A stretch of 64,000 nt of DNA from Rhodovulum sp. P5 (lineage in GTDB: Bacteria; Pseudomonadota; Alphaproteobacteria; Rhodobacterales; Rhodobacteraceae): contig NZ_CP015039.1 in assembly GCF_002079305.1 (NCBI RefSeq), positions 2,898,001 through 2,962,000 on the forward strand, given 5' to 3'. A program made the position numbers and the translations under genes. This document shows positions 58,601-61,969 of this stretch, in pieces. The notes under the pieces are model-generated. The model saw only the letters and a list, made by a program, of their open reading frames with translations. It searched no databases and was not told where the DNA came from. The number at the start of each line of letters is the position of its first letter. Position 1 is the first letter of the stretch.

Positions 58601-61600
58601 TCGATACGGACGAACATAACGGCCTCAGCGAGAGCCCCAATGACCTGCTGGGCACCTATGGCGGGGTCGGGAGCGAACTCTACACCCAGATCATGGAGGC
58701 TTCGGGCGACGACGTCGACGGTGACGGCAAGATCGAAGATGACGACGATGGGACGCCAGAGACCTTCACGGTAGACGGCGTCGACAAGGTCATCGACTCC
58801 CTGCAAAGCTATTCCGCCACGGTGACCTTCACCGACGGGACGACGGGGTCGTTTACGGCGGTCGTCGTGCAGACCACGGACGGCAGGCTGTACCTAGCAC
58901 CGCCCCAGAGCACCGGTGCCGATGCAGACCTGCTGAGCAGCAAACCGATCCAGTCGATTTCGCTCGATTCCTTCATAAGCCCCGGCCCGGTCACCAATGT
59001 CTATCTTGCCGATGACCGCGTGGATGTCGATTACAAGATCTTCGCCGATCTCGACGGATCGGACGACGTCCTATCGGGCGGCGCTGGCAACGACACGATC
59101 AATTATGGGGACGGGAACAACACCGTCTACGGCGGCGACGGCGACGACCAGATCGACGACATCTATGGCGCCAACGTGTCCGGTGACGATTATGTCGATG
59201 CCGGGGCCGGCAATGACCTTGTTTGGACAGGGTATGGCGCCGACACCATCATCGGCGGCACCGGCAACGACATCATGTCGGGCGAGGAAGATGCCGACAC
59301 CTTTGTCATCGAGGACGACTTCGGCAACGATATCATCATCGGCGGCGGAAACGCCTCGACCGGGATCGACTGGGACGTCGTCGATGCCTCTGCCGTGACC
59401 GACGATCTGACCGTGACCTTCAGCAACGATACCGACGGTACGTTCACCGACGGTGTGTACACGGCCACCTTTACCGGGATCGAGGAAGTCAGGCTCGGTT
59501 CCGGGGCCGATCTGGTCGATGGCACGGCCAATACCACCGGGATCGACATCTCGGCCGGGGCCGGCGATGACACGATCAACGGGGGGGACGGCGACGACAC
59601 GATCGAAGGCGGCGAAGGCGATGATGTCATCGACGTCGGCAACGGTACCGATACCGTGGTCTGGGCCGGTGATGTCGCGGATTTCGCCATCGTAGACCTT
59701 GGCGGCGGCACCTTCTCGATCACCGACCTGAACACCGCCGATGGCGATGAGGGCACCGATACGGTGACGGATGCCGAGCGGTTCAGCTTTGGCGGGACCG
59801 TCTATTCCAGTACGGATATGAGCCTGCTCAGCGGGGAAAGCATCGATTTCACGGGATGGAGCCTGATGGGCGCCACCCCCGGCGTGACGGCCACGGCCGC
59901 GACCGCCAGCCTGCACGACACGTCGGGCGACATCACCTATACCATGACCGACGCCTCGGGCCTGTTCACGATGGACAGCGCCACCGGCGAGATCTCTCTG
60001 AAGATCGCGGGCGGGATGAGCTGGGGCGCGACCAACACCCCGGCGGACTGGTTCGACGGTGTTTCGTTCACCGATACCAACATCTCGGGCGACTTTGCCG
60101 ATCTGGACGGCGACGGGGATCTTGATGCGGTCATGGGCGATGCCGATGGCAACATCTATTTCCTTGAGAACGTCGGCACCGCGACCTCGCCCGATTTCGT
60201 CAACCGCGGAGAAAGCTATTTCCTGATCGGCGGCCAGACGATGGACGACCTGATCGCGGGCAGCGATCCGGTCTCGGTCCAGCTTGCCGATATCGACAAT
60301 GACGGCGACATCGACATCCTTGTGCAGGAAGAAGACGATGAGCTGTTCTTCTTCGAAAACACCGGCACCGCAACTTCGGCCAGCTTTGCCGCCCCTGTCG
60401 AAGACCCGTTCGCCATCGACGACAACGACGACAACTATCGCGGGGTCTTTGCCGATCTCGATAACGATGGCGATCTGGACTATTTCGTCGGTCAGCTTGA
60501 CGGTTCGGTCCGCTATTACGAGAACACCGGCACGGCCGAGAGCCCGACCTATGCCGACCCTGTGACCAACCCGTTCGGCCTGTCGGGCCTTACGGTGGCC
60601 AATCTCGACCCCGTGCTGATCGATCTGGACGGTGACGGCGACCTGGACCTGGGGCTCGCCAATGCGGATGGCGTGAAGATCTATTACATGAACACCGGCA
60701 CCGCAGAGGTCGCCGATTTCAGCAGCGGTGGTGTCGCGGTCAGCGGGTTGAGCGCGGGCGACGGGGTGATGTCTGCCGACCTCGACAGCGACGGCGACGA
60801 AGATGTCCTGGTGTCCGACAACTCAACCAGTTTCGACTGGTACACGAACAACGCCCCGACGGCGTTCAACGGGTCTGCCGTGCAGACCTATACCGTGACG
60901 ATCGAGGCCTCCAGCGACACCGGTTACAGCATCAGCGAGGATGTCACCTTCAGCCACGGCACGACGTCGGGCGACGCAATTGGCGCTACCGCGAACGACG
61001 ACGTGATATACGGGCTCGACGGCGACGATACGATGGCGGGCGGCATCGGCGATGACTGGATCGATGGCGGCGACGGGGCCGACAGGGTCATCTTCGGCGG
61101 CGACGCGTCGGATTTCACCTTCGCCTACGATTCCGTCACCGGGACATTGCAGATCACCGACACCGATACCGCCGATGGCCTGGACGAAGGCAGCGACACG
61201 ATCTCGAATGTCGAAACGCTCCGCTTCAACGGCGTCGACTACGATGTCACAACGCTGAATGACGGTGGCGACACCTTCGCCGGAGTTGGAACCGACAACG
61301 ATATCGTGCTGGGCGGCGACGGCGCCGACGTGATCAACGGCAATGACGGGGACGATGTGATGTTCTCGGCCGGCGGCGATGACACGGTCATCGGCGGAAC
61401 CGGCGACGACCAGTTGTATGGCGGCGACGGGGCGGACGATCTGACCGGGAATGCCGGTGACGACTATTTCGTCGGCGGGGCTGGCGATGACACGATGCAG
61501 GGCGATGACGGCGACGATACGTTCCTGATCCTGGCCGGACAGGGCGCCGACAGCGTTGTCGGCGGCGGCAACGGCTGGACCGACATCATCGACATGGGCA

Positions 61601-61794
61601 GCGCGGGCGGCACGATCACCGTTTCGGGGCAGGACATCATCGGCGATGGCTGGGTTGCCACCATCGACGGGGGGGATTCGATCCTCAGCGACGGGGACGG
61701 ATTCGCGATCCTCAGCGAGGATGCGGCCGGGACAATCGTGTTCGACGCCGGTGGCACCGTGTCGTTCCAGGGGATCGAGCAGCTGAACTGGTAG
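40678..61794 (+). CDS. Giant RTX/cadherin-repeat secreted protein, probable adhesin, about 7,038 aa
   Basis: One uninterrupted frame encodes a protein of about 0.7 MDa, very rich in Asp, Gly, Thr and Ala and strongly acidic. There is no signal peptide. Order, in DNA positions: unique N-terminus (40678-41250); nine 219-residue cadherin-RTX modules (from 41251); an RTX array with a second cadherin-like domain (46920-48680); seven more modules (48835-53275); RTX arrays with beta modules (53281-55680); another second-type cadherin-like domain (55680-56030); RTX; a divergent module (57220-57600); PA14 (57631-58059); an unassigned domain (58520-59040); RTX; an FG-GAP/VCBS propeller (60090-60850); final RTX; and a tail ending in FQGIEQLNW. 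GGxGxDxLx repeats bind calcium and fold after export. The C-terminal location of RTX and the hydrophobic tail indicate type I secretion. Surface adhesion, biofilm or cell-cell contact is the likely role, but this is inferred. A GTG at 40645 is an alternative start. Confidence 0.88.
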   Translation: MKNESERPLEIVDRSGWRALLRDMEADGEPVPGLSHKVDLRSSGEHDIAAGKAATFAALSGTVRYDFAPLGDLLAEDDATGPLRVAAPDIGNATLELVSMPAAGGDAGAPDRVIEVDWTDVASFSVTGGTALPDTVTVLAESGDSLLSTLFHGDGGGSTSGGGSLAYRVPLQDVDGVAGPGGTARPSEEALNHAPTDIALSASSVAENDAGATVGTLTVTDPDRFDSVTWAVDDPRFEVVGDALKLKPGESLDYEAGAVTVTITATDAAGESYDEAFTITVEDMAEDLRLSDTGTVFRDTGVAENSITGGSGDDTIIAHDDGGDLDGGAGADSLVGGAGDDTLTGGAGDDTLIGAGGSDTAIFSGDRDQYTITDNGDGTYTVDGPDGTDIITDVEWLDFGDGTRALDDALNHAPTDIALSASSVTENDAGATVGTLTVTDPDSWDSVSWSVDDARFEVVGDTLKLKAGDSLDYEAGNVTVTVTATDSEGATYDEAFTITVGDVAEDITLADGGVSFTDAGVAETSITGGTGDDTITAHGDGGDLSGGAGVDSLIGAAGDDTLTGGAGDDTLIGAGGSDTAIFSGNRDAYTITDNGDGTYTVDGPDGTDLISGIETLVFDDGSHALADALNHAPTDIALSASSVTENDAGASIGTLTVTDPDSWDSVAWSVDDARFEVVGDTLKLKAGDSLDYEAGNVTVTVTATDGEGATYDEAFTITVGDVAEDIALADGGVSFTDAGVAETSITGGTGDDTITAHGDGGDLSGGAGVDSLIGAAGDDTLTGGAGDDTLIGAGGSDSAIFSGNRDAYTITDNGDGTYTVDGPDGTDLISGIETLVFDDGSHALADALNHAPTDIALSASSVTENDAGATVGTLTVTDPDSWDSVAWSVDDARFEVVGDTLKLKAGDSLDYEAGNVTVTVTATDGEGATYDEAFTITVGDVAEDIALADGGVSFTDAGVAETSITGGTGDDTITAHDDGGDLDGGAGADSLTGAGGDDTLTGGAGDDTLIGAGGSDSAIFSGDRDQYTITDNGDGTYTVDGPDGTDLISGIETLVFDDGSHALADALNHAPTDIALSASSVTENDAGATVGTLTVTDPDSWDSVSWSVDDARFEVVGDTLKLKAGDSLDYEAGNVTVTVTATDGEGATYDEAFTITVGDVAEDIALADGGVSFTDAGVAETSITGGTGDDTITAHADGGDLSGGAGADSLVGAAGDDTLTGGAGDDTLIGAGGSDTAIFSGDRDAYTITDNGDGTYTVDGPDGTDLISGIETLVFDDGSHALADALNHAPTDIALSASSVTENDAGATVGTLTVTDPDSWDSVSWSVDDARFEVVGDTLKLKAGDSLDYEAGNVTVTVTATDGEGASYDEAFTITVGDVAEDIALADGGVAFSDAGVAETSITGGTGADTITAHGDGGDLSGGDGADSLVGAAGDDTLTGGSGDDTLIGAGGTDTAIFSGNRDAYTITDNGDGTYTVDGPDGTDLISGIETLVFDDGSHALADALNHAPTDIALSASSVTENDAGATVGTLTVTDPDSWDSVAWSVDDARFGVVGDTLKLKAGDSLDYEAGNVTVTVTATDGEGATYDEAFTITVGDVAEDLTLADGGVSFTDAGVAETSITGGTGDDTITAHGDGGDLSGGAGVDSLIGAAGDDTLTGGSGDDTLIGAGGSDTAIFSGDRDQYTITDNGDGTYTVDGPDGTDLISGIETLVFDDGSHALADALNHAPTDIALSASSVTENDAGATVGTLTVTDPDSWDSVTWSVDDARFEVVGDTLKLKAGDSLDYEAGNVTVTVTATDGEGATYDEAFTITVGDVAEDLTLADGGVAFTDAGVAETSITGGTGADTITAHDDGGDIAGGAGADSLIGAAGDDTLTGGAGDDTLIGAGGSDSAIFSGDRDAYTITDNGDGTYTVDGPDGTDLVSGIETLVFDDGSHALADALNHAPTDIALSASSVTENDAGATVGTLTVTDPDSWDSVAWSVDDARFEVVGDTLKLKAGDSLDYEAGNVTVTVTATDGEGVTYDEAFTITVGDVAEDLALADGGVVFTDAGVAETSITGGTGDDTITAHADGGDIDGGAGHDTLIGGAGNDTLQGGDDGDVLSGGAGDDEIAGGTGFDVLDGGAGDDTLLGDAGKDTLTGGDGADSLFGGGWDDVLSGEDGDDSLFGENGKDTLSGGAGDDLLDGGTYHDVLDGGADNDTLLGGDGMDTLLGGDGNDSLDGGTWNDSLDGGAGDDTLIGGLGVDTLLGGDGADSLEGNDYGDVLAGEAGDDTLDGGAGDDTLVGGTGDDTIDGGDDTDTAVYSGPLADYAIVDDGAGTFTITDLNAADGDDGSDTVRNVESFVFDGTTYSEAEIATEAARQANTAPGLASIASGGTVVEDATAGTVAATLDATDVDGDALTYTLTDAGGTPVTSSFFEIVGNELRVKAGAPLDFETADSLTLYVTASDAFETSAPNAITISVTDAAETIQLADGGVAFTDISVAETAISGGTGDDTITAHDDGGTLSGGDGADSLLGAMGDDSLSGDAGNDFLDGQEGADTLTGGEGDDTLYGRDGADSLVGGDGDDLLHGGDQDDTLAGDAGQDTLSGGDGNDSLVGGGDNDLLSGGSGDDTLLGEAGDDDLQGSFGDDVLSGGDGQDTLSGWSDDDTLTGGAGDDTISGGDGMDTAIFSGDRDAYTITDNGDGTYTVDGPDGTDLVSGIETLVFDDGSHALADAINHAPTDIALSASSVTENDAGATVGTLTVTDPDSWDSVSWSVDDARFEVVGDTLKLKAGDSLDYEAGNVTVTVTATDSEGATYDEAFTITVGDVAEDITLADGGVSFTDAGVAETSITGGTGDDTITAHADGGDLSGGAGADSLVGAAGDDTLTGGAGDDTLEGAGGSDTAIFSGNRDAYTITDNGDGTYTVDGPDGTDLISGIETLVFDDGSHALADALNHAPTDIALSASSVTENDAGATVGTLTVTDPDSWDSVSWSVDDARFEVVGDTLKLKAGDSLDYEAGNVTVTVTATDGEGATYDEAFTITVGDVAEDLTLADGGVAFTDIGVAETSITGGTGDDTITAHADGGDIDGGAGADSLIGAAGDDTLTGGAGDDTLIGAGGSDSAIFSGDRDAYTITDNGDGTYTVDGPDGTDLVSGIETLVFDDGSHALADALNHAPTDIALSASSVTENDAGAPVGALTVTDPDSWDSVSWSVDDARFEVVGDTLKLKAGDSLDYEAGNVTVTVTATDGEGATYDEAFTITVGDVAEDIALADGGVSFTDAGVAETSITGGTGDDTITAHADGGDIDGGAGADSLVGAAGDDTLTGGAGDDTLIGAGGSDSAIFSGNRDAYTITDNGDGTYTVDGPDGTDLISGIETLVFDDGSHALADALNHAPTDIALSASSVTENDAGATVGTLTVTDPDSWDSVSWSVDDARFEVVGDTLKLKAGDSLDYEAGNVTVTVTATDGEGATYDEAFTITVGDVAEDIALADGGVSFTDAGVAETSITGGTGDDTITAHADGGDLSGGDGADSLTGAAGDDTLTGGAGDDTLIGAGGSDSAIFSGNRDAYTITDNGDGTYTVDGPDGTDLISGIETLVFDDGSHALADALNHAPTDIALSASSVTENDAGATVGTLTVTDPDSWDSVAWSVDDARFEVVGDTLKLKAGDSLDYEAGNVTVTVTATDGEGASYDEAFTITVGDVAEDIALADGGVAFTDAGVAETSITGGTGDDTITAHGDGGDLDGGAGADSLTGAAGDDTLTGGAGDDTLIGAGGSDSAIFSGDRDAYTITDNGDGTYTVDGPDGTDLISGIETLVFDDGSHALADALNHAPTDIALSASSVTENDAGATVGTLTVTDPDSWDSVAWSVDDARFEVVGDTLKLKAGDSLDYEAGNVTVTVTATDGEGATYDEAFTITVGDVAEDIALADGGVSFTDAGVAETSITGGTGDDTITAHGDGGDLSGGAGVDSLIGAAGDDTLTGGAGDDTLIGAGGSDTAIFSGDRDQYTITDNGDGTYTVDGPDGTDLISGIETLVFDDGSHALADALNHAPTDIALSASSVTENDAGATVGTLTVTDPDSWDSVSWSVDDARFEVVGDTLKLKAGDSLDYEAGNVTVTVTATDSEGATYDEAFTITVGDVAEDIALADGGVSFTDAGVAETSITGGTGDDTITAHADGGDLDGGAGADSLVGAAGDDTLTGGAGDDTLIGGAGSDTFLIADGFGADTITGGEGGSDDDVIDLSALTGPVTVTYTGDEAGTITDGSDTITFSEVERLILTDGGDAVYGGADSVGLDVSAGAGDDTLVGGSGADTIDAGAGDDRLIGGAGDDSLLGGAGDDTFYTGAGADTMLGGTGYDSFYVADGFDGDVIDFGGDEIVQDGGSYTEYLSFFAVTTAVDIVFTSGTGGTATSAGGETLTFANVDGFEGPSGVGGTFDASLADWDVYFLDYGGMTSVVGSAYDDILGAYGVGATDRYYDGGAGNDTIDTGDGDDTILGGDGDDSIVARGGADSIDLGAGDDTVDAGEGADTISGGAGNDSLVGGDDGDTFLVEDGFGADTITGGEGVSTGTDDDTLDMSALTSGVTVVLSGAEAGTVTDGSDTLSFSEIEDFVLTDQADDFDASAIAAAVDVQGGGGNDTLAGGSGDDTIAGGTGADSLLGNDGDDTFVVEDGYGADTIIGGESGETLGDRIDLSALTSGVTVHYDASEEGTVNDGSDTLTFHEVERFTLTDQADFFTSGSDTVGHEVDAGAGNDTVWAGLAADTIYGGAGADEIYADAGDDLIYGGIGDDEVGGDAGDDTVYGDAGDDLVEGGSGDDVLYGGAGADSITGNADADTIIMEDGFGADTIQGGETGNDDDTLDLSALTAGVTVTYTGNEKGTLTDGSDTATFSQIEHVTLTDQADTLNAGADSVGVDIDAGAGDDAITGGTGDDTLTGGEGDDTLDGGSGTDTAVFSGDLADYDLVDNGGGSFTITDTNTADGDDGTDLVSDIEIFDFNGTTYTAADIADEIARRGNTAPDAPSVASGGTVYEDAVAGDVVVTLTATDADGDPITYTITDSGGTPVANSEFEIVGDEIRVKTGASFDYETDAATRTIYVKASDAFEDSSPTQIDIAIVDVAENLTLTGGGSFTDTGVAETSITTDDFDYDIEIQTTGSSILTGAGTDTVTGGAGYDNIRLGDGDDIAYGGDGTDILYGHAGNDTLYGEAGNDYLYGNDDNDVLYGGLGDDYLGGFDGDDTLYGGDGTDKAHFEADVEDHIFTLNGDGSITVDNAFDLYVFDNGTDTLYDVEIGRFHNIDYTFKLGTTGNDSLTGTAANDLILASNGDDTIEGGAGEDFIEGGIGTDTVVYSGNVGDFEIDFNVFSTYLTLVDTNTGDGLDEGTDFLSNVEYIQFADATYTVTVSSGTVTGGAGHDIIAGTLGDEVFDGGDGNDILFGESGDDSLTGGAGDDTIHAGTGTDTVTGGAGDDWIEVETIDTVVFSGNRADYTVTDNGDGTYTVTDTNSGDGDDGTDLISGAPILQFADVTLDAADAINSAPTDISLSSSNVAENDTAASIGTLSVTDADSWDTVDWSVDDARFEVVGNTLKLKDGESLDFETETSVSVTVTATDAEGETYDEAFTITVDDTAEDLTLADGGVSFTDTGVTETSITGGAGDDTITGLENSTTSAFVYEFYELDDAAASLTSLAEAGFNDRGASLLTPVATGVTDAIDVAALESAHGTDGQTFGVKYTTTLTVTTAGTYEFSLTSDDGSMLFIDGELVIDNDGNHSAWNIVDDHVLTSGEHVIEVIFYEETGVHSLDLTVSGADTGNVHTALQDMDVAASLGSTFEGGSGNDLITGSDSFETAVFDASIGDFSFSLDGSGDLVVQDDVPTQMGTDTLSGIERVAFADATVTTADALLASEGENGTATADILLGSDAADTLDGDDGGDLIAAGAGDDSITGGMGADTIFGGMGDDVIEGGVVGSVGIGGDGTQGETWSVIYLGTAADVDTDEHNGLSESPNDLLGTYGGVGSELYTQIMEASGDDVDGDGKIEDDDDGTPETFTVDGVDKVIDSLQSYSATVTFTDGTTGSFTAVVVQTTDGRLYLAPPQSTGADADLLSSKPIQSISLDSFISPGPVTNVYLADDRVDVDYKIFADLDGSDDVLSGGAGNDTINYGDGNNTVYGGDGDDQIDDIYGANVSGDDYVDAGAGNDLVWTGYGADTIIGGTGNDIMSGEEDADTFVIEDDFGNDIIIGGGNASTGIDWDVVDASAVTDDLTVTFSNDTDGTFTDGVYTATFTGIEEVRLGSGADLVDGTANTTGIDISAGAGDDTINGGDGDDTIEGGEGDDVIDVGNGTDTVVWAGDVADFAIVDLGGGTFSITDLNTADGDEGTDTVTDAERFSFGGTVYSSTDMSLLSGESIDFTGWSLMGATPGVTATAATASLHDTSGDITYTMTDASGLFTMDSATGEISLKIAGGMSWGATNTPADWFDGVSFTDTNISGDFADLDGDGDLDAVMGDADGNIYFLENVGTATSPDFVNRGESYFLIGGQTMDDLIAGSDPVSVQLADIDNDGDIDILVQEEDDELFFFENTGTATSASFAAPVEDPFAIDDNDDNYRGVFADLDNDGDLDYFVGQLDGSVRYYENTGTAESPTYADPVTNPFGLSGLTVANLDPVLIDLDGDGDLDLGLANADGVKIYYMNTGTAEVADFSSGGVAVSGLSAGDGVMSADLDSDGDEDVLVSDNSTSFDWYTNNAPTAFNGSAVQTYTVTIEASSDTGYSISEDVTFSHGTTSGDAIGATANDDVIYGLDGDDTMAGGIGDDWIDGGDGADRVIFGGDASDFTFAYDSVTGTLQITDTDTADGLDEGSDTISNVETLRFNGVDYDVTTLNDGGDTFAGVGTDNDIVLGGDGADVINGNDGDDVMFSAGGDDTVIGGTGDDQLYGGDGADDLTGNAGDDYFVGGAGDDTMQGDDGDDTFLILAGQGADSVVGGGNGWTDIIDMGSAGGTITVSGQDIIGDGWVATIDGGDSILSDGDGFAILSEDAAGTIVFDAGGTVSFQGIEQLNW
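41251..46920 (+). repeat. Block A: nine tandem 657-bp units encoding cadherin-RTX modules
   Basis: The codon for Asn in the motif NHAPTDIALSAS recurs at 41251, 41908, 42565 and every 657 bases to 46507, so the units are in exact register with no indel. Each 219-residue unit has a cadherin-like domain (about 100 residues, GTLTVTDPD and SLDYEAGNVTVTVTATD), a linker LADGGVSFTDAGVAETSI, about five RTX nonapeptides, and a short beta module (YTITDNGDGTYTVDGPDGTD). Unit 1 is the most divergent; unit 9 runs into a pure RTX array before its end. Sequence identity between inner units is very high at DNA level, including synonymous positions. Confidence 0.95.
46920..47600 (+). repeat. RTX nonapeptide array between the two module blocks
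   Basis: About twenty-five consecutive GGxGxDxLx-type nonapeptides, read as GGAGDDTLL, GGDGADSLF and similar, follow unit 9. They form a calcium-binding parallel beta-roll about 220 residues long. A beta module and a second type of cadherin-like domain (about 47780-48100, TVVEDATAGTVAATLDATD) come next, then another RTX array to about 48680. Confidence 0.85.
48680..53275 (+). repeat. Block B: seven tandem 657-bp cadherin-RTX units
   Basis: The NHAPTD codon recurs at 48835 and every 657 bases to 52777, again without indels. The block begins with the tail part of a unit (48680-48834), which suggests that it was joined here by recombination inside a unit. Units share long identical DNA stretches with block A units. 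Block B is offset from block A by 2,328 bases between unit 9 and unit 10, which is not a multiple of 657. Confidence 0.95.
53281..55345 (+). repeat. Four copies of a DGFGADTI / DLSALT beta module within RTX arrays
   Basis: A segment of about 70 residues with the pattern xxxDGFGADTIxGGE, DLSALTxxVTV, GTxTDGSDTxTFSEIE and LTDxAD occurs near 53281, 54271, 54625 and 55131, with a fifth, more distant copy near 59296. Each is flanked by RTX nonapeptides. The pattern is familiar from other large Rhodobacterales RTX proteins; its structure is not known to me. Confidence 0.75.
57631..58059 (+). other. PA14 domain region of the giant protein
   Basis: The encoded stretch starts YEFYELDDAAASL and contains VKYTTTLTVTTAGTYEFSLT, SDDGSMLFIDGELVIDN and GEHVIEVIFYEETGVHSLDL. 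The TYxFxLxSDDGSxLxIDG pattern is the PA14 core. In adhesins and glycosidases PA14 domains bind carbohydrates through a calcium site, so this may be the ligand-binding part of the protein. Confidence 0.8.
60090..60850 (+). other. FG-GAP/VCBS beta-propeller region of the giant protein
   Basis: Five calcium-loop motifs of the type DxDxDGDxD are regularly spaced: DLDGDGDLD, DIDNDGDID, DLDNDGDLD, DLDGDGDLD and DLDSDGDED. Each is followed by strands such as NIYFLENVGTATSPDF or VRYYENTGTAESPTY. This is the integrin alpha-like propeller pattern, often used for binding other proteins or surfaces. Confidence 0.8.
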
Positions 61795-61969
61795 TCGGTG
61801 TGCATTCCCTTGATGAAATAGACGGCATTTTCACGATCCGCGGCCAATTTAACGATTGATCCATGTGCATGGCCCATCACGGAGGGTGCCAGATTCACCG
61901 TTCACGGCGGTACTCCTGCGGCGTGTGCCGCGGCGCCCATCGTGACTGCTGCCCGTTCGAGGACCCGAC
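61795..61969 (+). other. Intergenic gap between the giant gene and the chemotaxis gene
   Basis: These 175 bases show no terminator-like hairpin after the giant gene and no convincing promoter. A short palindrome CCATG-TG-CATGG lies at 61861-61872. The start of the chemotaxis gene has GAGGACC as a modest ribosome binding site. Confidence 0.35.
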
